Positions 7,488-15,687 of a DNA stretch of 64,000 nucleotides are shown in pieces. The position numbers were made by a program, and so were the translations under genes. The notes below the pieces were generated by a model. The model was not told the origin of the DNA and did no database searches. It worked only from the letters and a program-made list of their open reading frames with translations. Within the stretch, counting starts at the first letter, position 1. Each line of letters opens with the position of its first letter. This stretch comes from Erythrobacter sanguineus (GTDB lineage Bacteria > Pseudomonadota > Alphaproteobacteria > Sphingomonadales > Sphingomonadaceae), in contig NZ_FRDF01000017.1 in the NCBI RefSeq assembly GCF_900143235.1, forward strand, positions 1 to 64,000, read 5' to 3'.

Positions 7488-8855
7488 ATGCGCGGCCTCC
7501 GCTCCCTTATTGCCAATGCGCTTGCGCTGCTGGCCTGCTCGCTGATCATTTTGCAGCCGGTGGCGGCGCAATCGATCCTGCGCGATGCCGAGACCGAGGC
7601 CTTGCTCAACGACATGGCCGCCCCGCTGGTCGAGGCGAGCGAACTGGAACCCGGCAATGTCGAGCTGGTTCTGATCAATGACGGGTCGATCAACGCCTTC
7701 GTCGCGGGCGGGCAGGCGATCTATGTCCATGCCGGGCTGATCAACGCCGCCGATACCGCCAACGAGGTGCAGGGCGTGCTTGCGCACGAACTGGGCCATA
7801 TCACCGCCGGTCACGTGGTCCGCTTCGGGGAACGCACGAAGGCCGCGAACGGCATCACCATCCTGTCGCTGCTGCTGGGTGTCGGCGCAGCGCTGGCCGG
7901 GGCGGGCGATGCGGCGATGGGTGCGATCATGGCGGGCCAGCAGGCGGCGATGGGCAGCTTTCTGGCGTTCAACCGCGATCAGGAAGCCTCCACCGACCTT
8001 GCCGGGGCGCGGTATCTTTCGGGCGCGGGGATTTCGGGCCGCGGGATGATCACCTTCTTCGAAAAGCTGCGCAATTTCGAGATCCGCCGGGGCTACAGCC
8101 AGGCGGACGATGCGGCCTATGGTCGCACCCACCCGCTTTCGGGCGACCGCGTCCAGACGCTGCGCTTGCTGCTGCAGGAAGACCTGGCATGGGACGCGCC
8201 GGATGATGCCGCGCTGCAGGAACGGTTCGTGCGCGCCAAGGCCAAGCTTTACGGCTTTCTTGCCGAACCGCGCCGGACACTGGCGTTTTTCCCGCCCAGC
8301 GATACCAGCATTCCGGCACGCTATGCCCGCGCCTATGCCTATCACAAGGACGCGCGGGTCGATCTGGCGCTGGCAGAGGCCGATGCGTTGCTCGCTGCCG
8401 AGCCGGACAATCCCTATTTCCTCGAACTCAAGGGGCAGGTGCTGCTCGAATCCGGGCGGCCCGACGATGCGCTCCAGCCGCTGCGCCGCGCGACCGAACT
8501 GAGCCGTGCGCACCCGTTGATCGCCGGGATTTTCGGCCATGCGCTGATCGCGACCGAGGACGAGGCCAATTTCTCCGAGGCCGAACGCGTGCTGCGCGCT
8601 GCTGTGGCGCGCGATCGCTACAATCCCTTCGCGTGGTACCAGCTTGGCGTGGTCTATGCCGAGCGCGGCGATATCCCGCGCGCACGGCTCGCCAGCGCTG
8701 AACAGCTGGTGATGAACCGCCGCTATCCCGAGGCGCTGCAGAATGCGCGCGCGGCAGAGGCGGGGCTGCCCTATGGATCGCCCGACTGGATTCGCGCACA
8801 GGATGTTGCGCTTGAGGCGCGCGCGCAACTGGAACGTCTGCGCGACCGGCGCTAG
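7488..8855 (+). CDS. Periplasmic M48 metalloprotease with TPR domain (BepA/YfgC-like)
   Basis: A 455-residue protein. A signal peptide (LIANALALLACSLIILQPVAAQ) is followed by an M48 protease domain (residues ~25-245) with the zinc motif HELGH and the downstream glutamate in DQEASTDLAG. The C-terminal half (~260-450) consists of TPR-type helices (ALAEADALLAAEPDNPYFLELKG and later repeats). This domain order and length match BepA, which degrades or helps mature outer-membrane proteins such as LptD in E. coli. An ATG at 7461 is in frame, but GTAGAGGTGG lies just before the ATG at 7488, which I prefer. It is followed at 36 bases by a DsbA-like gene. Confidence 0.9.
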   Translation: MRGLRSLIANALALLACSLIILQPVAAQSILRDAETEALLNDMAAPLVEASELEPGNVELVLINDGSINAFVAGGQAIYVHAGLINAADTANEVQGVLAHELGHITAGHVVRFGERTKAANGITILSLLLGVGAALAGAGDAAMGAIMAGQQAAMGSFLAFNRDQEASTDLAGARYLSGAGISGRGMITFFEKLRNFEIRRGYSQADDAAYGRTHPLSGDRVQTLRLLLQEDLAWDAPDDAALQERFVRAKAKLYGFLAEPRRTLAFFPPSDTSIPARYARAYAYHKDARVDLALAEADALLAAEPDNPYFLELKGQVLLESGRPDDALQPLRRATELSRAHPLIAGIFGHALIATEDEANFSEAERVLRAAVARDRYNPFAWYQLGVVYAERGDIPRARLASAEQLVMNRRYPEALQNARAAEAGLPYGSPDWIRAQDVALEARAQLERLRDRR

Positions 8856-8891
8856 GCTGCAGTCCCACCTGCCGATTGTCACGGAACCATC

Positions 8892-9605
8892 ATGTCTTCA
8901 TCCCCCAGCGAACCTGTGCCTTCCGCCCTGCGCCACACCCTGTTGACCGCATTAACCGCGCTGGTGTTCGGTTTTCTCGGGGCGGCGATCTGGTCCTATG
9001 CGGGGCTGGCCGACAACCGCACCCGCGCTTTCCTGCTCGATAATCCCGACATGCTGCCGCAGATGGTCGCCGCCTATGAGGCGCAGGAGGCGGAAAAACG
9101 GCTGGCGGCGATGGGCGATGATGTGTTCGCGCCCTTCCCCGGCGTGGTGCTGGGCAATCCGCAGGGGTCGAAGGTGCTGGTCGAATTCACCGATTATAAC
9201 TGCCCCTATTGCGAGGCGAGCCTTGCCGATGTCACCCGGCTGGTGGCCGAAGACCCCGATTTGAAGGTGGTGATCCGCGAATGGCCGATCTTCGAAGGCA
9301 GCGATTCGGCCTCGCGCATGGCGCTCGCCGCCGGATTGCAGGGCAAGTATGATGCCTTTCACAAGGCGATGTTCAAGCTTGGCGATGTCCGCGCCGCTGC
9401 CGCCGAGGCCGGGCTGGACATGGCCCGCGCCGATGCCGATGCCGGGTCCGATGCAGTTTCCGCCGAGATCGCCAGCAATCTCGACCTTGCCCGCGCGCTG
9501 GGCTTTACCGGCACCCCGGCATGGATCGCGGGGCGCAAGCCGATCGGCGGGGCGGTGGGTTATGAACGGCTCAAGGCCGCGCTTGATGGAGACAGCGCGG
9601 GATGA
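8892..9605 (+). CDS. DsbA-family thiol oxidoreductase, membrane-anchored
   Basis: A 237-residue protein with one N-terminal membrane segment (residues ~14-38), a short helical stalk (residues ~50-75) and a thioredoxin fold. The active site is CPYC, within FTDYNCPYCEASL. The cis-Pro region is FTGTPAWIAG near residue 205. It should act in the periplasm on disulfides; CPYC alone does not tell oxidase from isomerase. The stalk resembles those of dimeric DsbG/ScsC-like proteins. It sits between two M48 proteases and overlaps the second by ATGA. Confidence 0.88.
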   Translation: MSSSPSEPVPSALRHTLLTALTALVFGFLGAAIWSYAGLADNRTRAFLLDNPDMLPQMVAAYEAQEAEKRLAAMGDDVFAPFPGVVLGNPQGSKVLVEFTDYNCPYCEASLADVTRLVAEDPDLKVVIREWPIFEGSDSASRMALAAGLQGKYDAFHKAMFKLGDVRAAAAEAGLDMARADADAGSDAVSAEIASNLDLARALGFTGTPAWIAGRKPIGGAVGYERLKAALDGDSAG

Positions 9606-10639
9606 TGCGTCCGGGCTGGCGGCTGCGCTGGTCTGGTGGGATGCTGGCCATGGTGCTGGCTGTGGTGCTGGCCGCACCGCTGGGTGCGACACCGCCGCTG
9701 CCGACAATCGATTACGTGGCCGAACGCGCGGCGATTGGCCGCTATCAGGATGCCGATCAGCGCCTGCAGGATATCGGCTGGCGGCTGGCGCAGGGCAATG
9801 CCGGCTTCTGCCCGCGGGCGATCCCTGCGATCGGGCTGCAATTGCAGGACATGGCGAGTTACGGCGCGCCCGAAATTGCCCGCTCCGCGATCGGCCTCAA
9901 ACGCGATTTCGCGGTGCAGACCGCCGCCCGCGGATCGCCCGCGGCGCTTTCCGGCGTCTTCACCCGCAACCGTGAAATCGTGGCTCTGGAACGGTTCGAT
10001 CCCAATCAATGGCCCGCCGAACCCGGGAGAATGAACTGGCACCGGCTGGTCTGGGCGCATGACCACATCGACGCGATGCTGACCGAACATGGCGGCATCG
10101 CGGTTGGCTTTGCCGATGGCGCAGTTGCGCGCGTTATTCCGGTGGAGGTCTGCGCCACCCGGTTCGAACTGATGGGGGATGGCGGCAAGGCGGTTGCCGA
10201 TGGGCAGCGCGTGGTGATCGGGATCGATTTCCCCGCCTTCGCCTACCCCGAGGAAGACGTCTTTGCCGCTGTCGTCGCGCATGAACTGGCGCATAATGTC
10301 CTTGAACATGACGCGTGGCTCGACCGCAACGGCCGCCGCCGCCGCCACGTCCGCCTGACCGAGCGCGAGGCTGACCGGCTGATGCCATGGCTGCTTGCCA
10401 ATGCGGGCTATGATCCGGCTGCGGCGGCGACCTTCATGACCCGCTGGGGATCGCGCCACGATGCCGGAATCCTGATGATCCGCAGCCATGATGGCTGGGA
10501 CGAGCGCGCTGAATTCATCGCCGCCGAATTGCCGCTGATCGCGCAGGCGATGGCGCGCGAGGGACGGGCCGACTGGACCGCCCATTTCCGGCGCGAGATC
10601 GACCCTGCCAGGGGGCTTGGCAAAACGGGCCGGGAATGA
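9602..10639 (+). CDS. Second M48-like metalloprotease, exported
   Basis: A 345-residue protein with a signal peptide (MLAMVLAVVLAAPLGATP). The zinc motif HELAH lies near residue 228 (DVFAAVVAHELAHNVLEHD) and the third-ligand helix is TEREADRLMPWLLANAGYDP. The N-terminal ~200 residues are not familiar from classical M48 members and contain a PDZ-like stretch (RGSPAALSGVFTRN, residues ~110-125), so it may be a PDZ-gated protease. Overlap of its start with the DsbA-like stop (ATGA at 9602-9605) indicates coupled translation. Confidence 0.82.
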   Translation: MMRPGWRLRWSGGMLAMVLAVVLAAPLGATPPLPTIDYVAERAAIGRYQDADQRLQDIGWRLAQGNAGFCPRAIPAIGLQLQDMASYGAPEIARSAIGLKRDFAVQTAARGSPAALSGVFTRNREIVALERFDPNQWPAEPGRMNWHRLVWAHDHIDAMLTEHGGIAVGFADGAVARVIPVEVCATRFELMGDGGKAVADGQRVVIGIDFPAFAYPEEDVFAAVVAHELAHNVLEHDAWLDRNGRRRRHVRLTEREADRLMPWLLANAGYDPAAAATFMTRWGSRHDAGILMIRSHDGWDERAEFIAAELPLIAQAMAREGRADWTAHFRREIDPARGLGKTGRE

Positions 10640-10725
10640 TCCTTGCGCCAAGCCGTGGCGGGCCAGCGACGGCGCAAGCGAATTGCGGTGCGGGCTTTGG
10701 CAAAATCGGGTAGGGCAGGCGGGTT

Positions 10726-11976
10726 ATGGCCGTGATCCAGATCCAGCCGGCGCCGTTCTTTGCCAGCAAGAACCGGGCGTTCTGGAACCTCCAGTTGGCG
10801 GGCTGGAGCGGTGCGTTCATTTTCCGTGCGGTGGTCGCTTTGGCCAATGGCCAGCCGCTTGATCTGCTGGCGCTGGTGCTGGTCACCACCATCACCGGTT
10901 TTTCGATCACCCTCGTGCTGTCGGTGATCTACCGCAAGCTGATCCAGCAGCAGCCCCTGGTGACCTGGGGCATGACCGCGCTGGTGCTGATGCTGGCGGT
11001 GTTCGTGCATGCATCGATCGACGCCTGGGTGCACGGCGTCTATTATGCAAGCAGCCGCGAGACGACTTTTGCCCAGCGCTTTATCGGCCTGTCCTTCATC
11101 CCGCTGGCGCTGCTGGCAGGGTGGAGCGCGCTGTATTACGCGATCAATTTCTTCCTTACCGTGGAACGGCAGGCTGATCGGCTTGAACGGCTGGAAGCGC
11201 AGGCCACCGCTGCGCAGCTTGCGATGCTGCGGTACCAGCTCAACCCGCATTTCCTGTTCAACACGCTGAATTCGATCAGCACGCTGGTGCTGCTGAAACA
11301 GACCGAGCCGGCCAATGCCATGCTTACGCGGCTGTCGGGTTTCCTGCGGCACACGCTGATCGCCGAGCCGGGCAGTCAGGTGACACTGGCGCAGGAGATC
11401 GAGACGCTTCAGCTCTATCTCGATATCGAACGGATGCGGTTCGAGGAACGCCTGCGCACCCATTTCGAGATTGATGACGCCGCGCTGGGCGCACAATTGC
11501 CTTCGATGCTGCTGCAACCGCTGGTCGAGAACGCAATCAAATATGCCGTCAGCCCGCAGGAAGAAGGCGCGCGTATTTCCTTGACCGCGCGCGTGATCGG
11601 TGACCGCTTGCGTCTGACGGTCGAGGATACCGGGCCGGGGCTGGATGAGCCGCTATTGTTCGACCGGATCGATGCGGCTGCCTCGCGCGCCGAAATGCGC
11701 GCCGGCCATGCGCCCGGACGCCCGGTTTCCACGGGCGTCGGCCTTGCCAATATCCGCAACCGGCTGATGCAGGCTTACGGCGATGCGCACCTGTTCGAAA
11801 CCCGGTCCGAACCCGGCGGGGGTTTCACCGTGCTGATCGAGATCCCATATAGCCGTGCAAGCGAACCCGAATTCCAGGTGCCTGCCGCACCTGCCCCCAA
11901 GGGTGATGCCGCGCCCGCTGGCGCAAAGGTCATCCCCCTTTCCCCCCCGCAACGAACCTCCGGAACATCCGCATGA
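10726..11976 (+). CDS. LytS/YehU-type sensor histidine kinase
   Basis: A 416-residue membrane kinase. Four to five transmembrane segments (residues ~25-150) are followed by a short coiled coil and a His_kinase domain with the phosphoacceptor region YQLNPHFLFNTLNSISTL. The GHKL ATPase follows: N box LLQPLVENAIKYA, G1 box DTGPGLDE, G2 box GVGLANIRNRL. The C-terminal ~45 residues are a Pro/Ala-rich tail. No extracellular ligand domain is present. It overlaps the LytTR regulator by ATGA, so the two form a dedicated pair. Confidence 0.92.
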   Translation: MAVIQIQPAPFFASKNRAFWNLQLAGWSGAFIFRAVVALANGQPLDLLALVLVTTITGFSITLVLSVIYRKLIQQQPLVTWGMTALVLMLAVFVHASIDAWVHGVYYASSRETTFAQRFIGLSFIPLALLAGWSALYYAINFFLTVERQADRLERLEAQATAAQLAMLRYQLNPHFLFNTLNSISTLVLLKQTEPANAMLTRLSGFLRHTLIAEPGSQVTLAQEIETLQLYLDIERMRFEERLRTHFEIDDAALGAQLPSMLLQPLVENAIKYAVSPQEEGARISLTARVIGDRLRLTVEDTGPGLDEPLLFDRIDAAASRAEMRAGHAPGRPVSTGVGLANIRNRLMQAYGDAHLFETRSEPGGGFTVLIEIPYSRASEPEFQVPAAPAPKGDAAPAGAKVIPLSPPQRTSGTSA

Positions 11977-12779
11977 CCATCAGAACCATCCTCGTCGACG
12001 ACGAGAAACTCGCCATCCAGGGCCTGCAATTGCGGCTTCAGCCGTTTGACGATGTCGAGATCATCGATACCTGCGCCAACGGGCGCGAGGCGATCCGCAA
12101 GATCAAGACCGAAAAGCCCGATCTGGTGTTCCTCGACATCCAGATGCCGGGGTTTGACGGTTTTTCGGTGGTGAAAGGCGTGATGGATATCGAACCGCCG
12201 CTGTTCGTGTTCGTCACCGCCTATGAAGAACATGCGATCCGCGCGTTCGAGGCCAATGCGGTCAATTACCTGATGAAGCCGGTCGACGAACAGAAACTGG
12301 CCGACACCATCGAACGCGTGCGCCAGCGCCTTGCCGAGAAGAAATCGGCCGAGGATGCCGAACAATTGCTCGACGTGCTCAACGAGATCGCGCCCGATCG
12401 CGCCGCCGATTTCGCCGAGACCACCACCGTCGTGGCCGAAAGCGCTGAACGGTTCGAAAAGCTGATCAACGTCAAGGATCGCGGGCAGATCTTCCGCGTG
12501 GAAGTGGATTCGATCGAGCACATCGAGGCCGCGGGCGATTACATGATCATCTCCACCGGCGACAATTCGCTGGTGCTGCGCGAAACGATGAAGGACCTTG
12601 AGCGCCGGCTTGACCCGCGCAAGTTCCAGCGCGTGCACCGCTCGACCATCGTCAATCTCGATCTGGTGCGGCAGGTGCGCCCGCACACCAATGGCGAATG
12701 CTTTCTGGTGCTGGAAAGCGGCGCCGAGGTGAAGGTTTCGCGCTCCTATCGGGACGTCGTGGCGCGGTTCGTGCATTGA
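11973..12779 (+). CDS. LytTR-family response regulator
   Basis: A 268-residue protein. The receiver domain (~1-120) has the acidic pair VDDE, phosphoacceptor Asp55 in LVFLDIQMPG, the Thr of FVTAYEE and the Lys of YLMKPVDE. A linker leads to a LytTR DNA-binding domain (~165-268: VDSIEHIEAAGDYMIIST, RVHRSTIVNLDLV). It is the partner of the kinase that overlaps its start. Targets are unknown; the tandem hairpins that follow suggest that its transcript ends before nadC. Confidence 0.93.
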   Translation: MTIRTILVDDEKLAIQGLQLRLQPFDDVEIIDTCANGREAIRKIKTEKPDLVFLDIQMPGFDGFSVVKGVMDIEPPLFVFVTAYEEHAIRAFEANAVNYLMKPVDEQKLADTIERVRQRLAEKKSAEDAEQLLDVLNEIAPDRAADFAETTTVVAESAERFEKLINVKDRGQIFRVEVDSIEHIEAAGDYMIISTGDNSLVLRETMKDLERRLDPRKFQRVHRSTIVNLDLVRQVRPHTNGECFLVLESGAEVKVSRSYRDVVARFVH

Positions 12780-12785
12780 TGTGTG

Positions 12786-12805
12786 GGGGGCGCCGCCGCG
12801 CCCCC
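12786..12805 (+). terminator. GC hairpin after the response regulator
   Basis: GGGGGCGC (12786-12793) pairs exactly with GCGCCCCC (12798-12805) across a 4-base loop, seven bases after the stop codon. No T-run follows, so this is a terminator-like or mRNA-stabilising hairpin rather than a textbook intrinsic terminator. Confidence 0.45.
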
Positions 12806-12825
12806 GTCCTCGGCGCTGTTCCTCC
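12805..12825. repeat. Copy 1 of a short intergenic repeat
   Basis: CGTCCTCGGCGCTG followed by TTCCTCC. The same 14 bases, with TTCCTCC after one inserted C, recur at 23999-24020. In both places the element follows directly on a perfect GC hairpin that comes shortly after a stop codon. Confidence 0.6.
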
Positions 12826-12864
12826 GCTACGCTCCGGGCGCCTGCGGGCGGCCAGTCGGCCTTG

Positions 12865-12884
12865 CGGAGCCTGCGGCTCCGTTT
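12865..12884 (+). terminator. Hairpin with short T-run upstream of nadC
   Basis: CGGAGCC (12865-12871) pairs with GGCTCCG (12875-12881) over a TGC loop and is followed by TTT. It could end the kinase/regulator transcript. The following GGTGGG serves as the nadC ribosome site. Confidence 0.5.
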
Positions 12885-12896
12885 ATGGTGGGTCAT

Positions 12897-13772
12897 ATGA
12901 TCGCGTTTTCCCTCCCCGGCTTCGACCTTGCCAAATTCATCCGCGAAACCTTGGCCGAAGACCTCGGTGACGGCCTGCCGGGCGGCGGGCGTGATGTGAC
13001 ATCGGAAAGCGTGATCCCGGCCGATGCGCAGTTCAGCGGCGTGATGGACAGCCGCGATGCCATCGTGGTGGCAGGCCTGCCGCTGGCCGAGGCGTTTTTC
13101 CGCGCGCTCGATCCTGATTGCACCATCGAAGCTCTCGCACATGATGGCGACAAGGTGGCCGCTGGCACTGATCTGATGCGGATCGAAGGCAGGGCCCGTG
13201 CGCTGCTGACGGCGGAACGCAGCGCGCTCAATATCGTCCAGCACCTGTCGGGCATTGCCACGCTGACGCAGGCCTATGTCACCGCGATGCGCGGGCCGGA
13301 TGGCAATCTGGCCTGCACCCTGCTTGATACCCGCAAGACCATTCCCGGCCTGCGCTTCCTGGAAAAATACGCGACCCGCCAGGGCGGTGCGCAGAACCAC
13401 CGCATGGGCCTGTGGGATGCAGCGATGATCAAGGACAATCACGTCGCGGTGGCGGGCAGCGTGGGCGAGGCCGTCGCCCGCGCGCGCGATGCCGGGGTGG
13501 CGCGGATCATCTGCGAGGTCGACCGGCTCGACCAGATCGAACCCGCATTGGCGGCGGGCGCACACCACCTTTTGCTGGATAACATGGACCCGGCCACCTT
13601 GGGCAAAGCCGTCACGCTGGTTGCAGGCCGGGTGCCGACCGAGGCTTCGGGCGGGGTCAACCTCGATACCATCGCGGCGAAAGCGGCATCGGGGGTCGAT
13701 TACATTTCCGTGGGAAGGCTCACACAAAGCGCACCGGCGGCGGATATCGGGCTGGACTTCAAGCCTTTATGA
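12897..13772 (+). CDS. nadC: Nicotinate-nucleotide pyrophosphorylase (carboxylating)
   Basis: A 291-residue enzyme of normal length. It converts quinolinate and PRPP to nicotinate mononucleotide and CO2 in de novo NAD synthesis. Hallmarks are AERSALNIVQHLSGIAT, DTRKTIPGLRFLEKYA, GGAQNHRMGLWDAAMIKDNHV and the C-terminal EASGGVNLDTIAAKAASGVDYISVG. The frame is open upstream to 12783, but that part crosses the hairpin/repeat region. The ATG at 12897 has GGTGGG six bases upstream, and an alternative ATG is at 12885. Its stop overlaps the next gene by ATGA. Confidence 0.95.
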   Translation: MIAFSLPGFDLAKFIRETLAEDLGDGLPGGGRDVTSESVIPADAQFSGVMDSRDAIVVAGLPLAEAFFRALDPDCTIEALAHDGDKVAAGTDLMRIEGRARALLTAERSALNIVQHLSGIATLTQAYVTAMRGPDGNLACTLLDTRKTIPGLRFLEKYATRQGGAQNHRMGLWDAAMIKDNHVAVAGSVGEAVARARDAGVARIICEVDRLDQIEPALAAGAHHLLLDNMDPATLGKAVTLVAGRVPTEASGGVNLDTIAAKAASGVDYISVGRLTQSAPAADIGLDFKPL

Positions 13773-14182
13773 GGGTGAAGGCAGGCCCGCGCCCGCTCGC
13801 GATCCGCATTTTCGCCGCCGCCTTCCTTGCCGCGGCGCTGCTGCGGCTGGTACGCGGGCTTGGTGATCTTGCCCTGTCGCAGATGGTCTTTGCCGTGCAC
13901 GCGCCGTGGTTGGCGTGGAACCGCGACTGGACGATTGTCGCGCTTTCGGCCGAGTTCACCATCGCGCTCATTCCGCTGGCGTGGATTTACCTGTTCGCGG
14001 CGCCGTTCGCGCGCTGGCTGGTGCTGGGCTTTGGTGCGCTGCGGCTGGCGTTTTTCGATCCCGAAGCGCTGGTCGGGCCAGTGCTGATCGCGCTCGCCAT
14101 GCTGAGCCTGCTGACCGCGCAGGCGGGGCGATGGTTCGCGCGAACGCCAGACAGGGAGGATGGCCCTGCGGTGTTCGAATAG
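13769..14182 (+). CDS. Small inner-membrane protein
   Basis: A 137-residue hydrophobic protein with about four predicted transmembrane segments (residues ~12-35, 50-80, 85-95, 100-118). It is not recognised as a named family. It overlaps nadC by ATGA at its start and the RNase T2 gene by 23 bases at its end, so the three genes appear to be co-translated. Both overlaps and ordinary codon use make it likely to be real. Confidence 0.7.
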   Translation: MRVKAGPRPLAIRIFAAAFLAAALLRLVRGLGDLALSQMVFAVHAPWLAWNRDWTIVALSAEFTIALIPLAWIYLFAAPFARWLVLGFGALRLAFFDPEALVGPVLIALAMLSLLTAQAGRWFARTPDREDGPAVFE

Positions 14183-14873
14183 CCTCCTTGCCGCGCTGAC
14201 GCTGCTGGCTCTCCCCGCCGCCGCCCAGGCGCAGGCCTACCAATGCCGCGCGCCGCAAGTCCGATCCGTGCCGCAAATCGCGCCCGATGGCCCGCGCCGC
14301 AGCCTGCCGGTAACCGGCTACACCCTCGCGCTCAGCTGGAGCCCGGAGTTCTGCAAGCCGCGCAAAGATGCCCGCGCCCATGCCGCGCAATGTTCGGGCA
14401 GCAATGGCAGCTTCGGTCTGGTCGTCCACGGGCTGTGGCCCGAAAGCGGATCAGGCTGGCCGCAATGGTGCAAGGCCACCAGCGCCCCCACCCCTTTGGA
14501 GGTGCGCGGGGCGATGTGCATGATGCCGTCCGCGCGGCTGGTGGCGCGGCAATGGGCCAAGCATGGCAGTTGCATGGTCAGGCGGCCCGCCACCTATCTC
14601 AAGGTCACGCGCATCCTGTGGAATTCCTATCGCATCCCCGATTACGACCGCATCAGCCGCGAGCAGCGCCTGACAGCAGGCCGCATCCGCGCTGCCTTTG
14701 CCGATGCCAATCCGTGGGTTCCCGAAAACGCCATCGGTGTGAAGCTGAATGCGCGCGGCTGGCTGGAGGAAATCCGCCTGTGCTATGCCAAGACCTTCCG
14801 CCCGGCGCGCTGCACGGCGCAGCGGTTTGGCGCGAGGGACAGCGCCCCGGCAAAGATCTGGCGCGGGCTCTAG
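14160..14873 (+). CDS. Secreted ribonuclease T2-family enzyme
   Basis: A 237-residue protein with a signal peptide (LLAALTLLALPAAAQAQA). Both catalytic segments of RNase T2 are present: CAS I FGLVVHGLWPE and CAS II ARQWAKHGSCM, each with its histidine. The family also shows LSWSPEFC near residue 60 and several paired cysteines, consistent with a periplasmic, disulfide-bonded enzyme. It cleaves single-stranded RNA via a 2',3'-cyclic intermediate and probably scavenges external RNA for phosphate or nucleosides. Its start lies inside the preceding membrane-protein gene. Confidence 0.9.
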   Translation: MALRCSNSLLAALTLLALPAAAQAQAYQCRAPQVRSVPQIAPDGPRRSLPVTGYTLALSWSPEFCKPRKDARAHAAQCSGSNGSFGLVVHGLWPESGSGWPQWCKATSAPTPLEVRGAMCMMPSARLVARQWAKHGSCMVRRPATYLKVTRILWNSYRIPDYDRISREQRLTAGRIRAAFADANPWVPENAIGVKLNARGWLEEIRLCYAKTFRPARCTAQRFGARDSAPAKIWRGL

Positions 14874-14934
14874 GTGGTGGTGCCTTTGCCCCAGACAGCG
14901 TAAGCTGGGGCTGCTCGGGGAAGGAGGCAAGATC

Positions 14935-15681
14935 ATGATCGATATTGAACGCATTTCGCCCAAAGCCCACCAGATGCTCGTCTATGGCGAGATCACGCCC
15001 GCAGACACGCGCAAGTTTGTCGCCTTTGCCAAGCAGCAGGCCGCTGCCGGGGAGGGCGGACACCTGTTGATCGACATGGTGTCGATGGCGGGTTTTTCAT
15101 GGAGCGCCATCGTCGAGGAACTGGCCCATGTCCCGGTGCTGATGCGCTGGCTCTACAGCCTCGATCGCATCGCGCTGGTTTCCGACGAGGAATGGATCCG
15201 CACCATGGCGCGGCTGGAAAGCGCGCTGCTGCCGGGGGTTTCCTATGCCGTCTATGATGCCGACGAGACCGAAGCCGCGCGCGCCTGGGTGCTGGAGGAC
15301 AGCGCGCGCGCCCATGCCGGTGCGGTGGCGGAACGCGATGTCGGGCCGGATGTCGCGGTGATCGAGCTGACCGGGCGGCTCGACCGCGAGGAAGCCGAGA
15401 ACGGGCTTGATCTGGTGCGCGCGCGGCTGGTGGCGACCGGCGCGACCCGGTTGATGGTGGTGATCCGCAAGTGGCACGGTTTCGATCCGGATGCAGCGCT
15501 GAGCGGCAAGGTGATGCAGGGCCAGCTTGATCTGCTGGACAAGCTTGATCGCTATGCAGTGGTCGGCGGCCCCGGCTGGCTGCGGCAGATGGCCAGCACC
15601 TTCGGCCCGCTGGTCAAGCCCGAGGTGCGCAGTTTCGACGCGGACGAGGAAGACGCCGCGCTGGCGTGGCTGCGCAGCTGA
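14935..15681 (+). CDS. Tandem SpoIIAA-like (STAS/SEC14-type) protein
   Basis: A 248-residue soluble protein built of two SpoIIAA-like units (~1-122 and ~125-248). The first has HQMLVYGEITPADTRKFVAF and WLYSLDRIALVSDEEWIR; the second has VAVIELTGRLDREEAENGLD and LDLLDKLDRYAVVGGPGWLR. The matching positions show an internal duplication. The family's role is unsettled; it may bind lipids or act in membrane-linked signalling. The ATG has AAGGAGG seven bases upstream. An upstream in-frame extension is rejected because it overlaps RNase T2 out of frame. Confidence 0.85.
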   Translation: MIDIERISPKAHQMLVYGEITPADTRKFVAFAKQQAAAGEGGHLLIDMVSMAGFSWSAIVEELAHVPVLMRWLYSLDRIALVSDEEWIRTMARLESALLPGVSYAVYDADETEAARAWVLEDSARAHAGAVAERDVGPDVAVIELTGRLDREEAENGLDLVRARLVATGATRLMVVIRKWHGFDPDAALSGKVMQGQLDLLDKLDRYAVVGGPGWLRQMASTFGPLVKPEVRSFDADEEDAALAWLRS

Positions 15682-15687
15682 CGCCTG

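Noticed and set aside
11775-13727. 650-codon minus-strand frame opposite the LytTR regulator and nadC
   Set aside because: Antisense shadow of two certain genes; no recognisable protein features.
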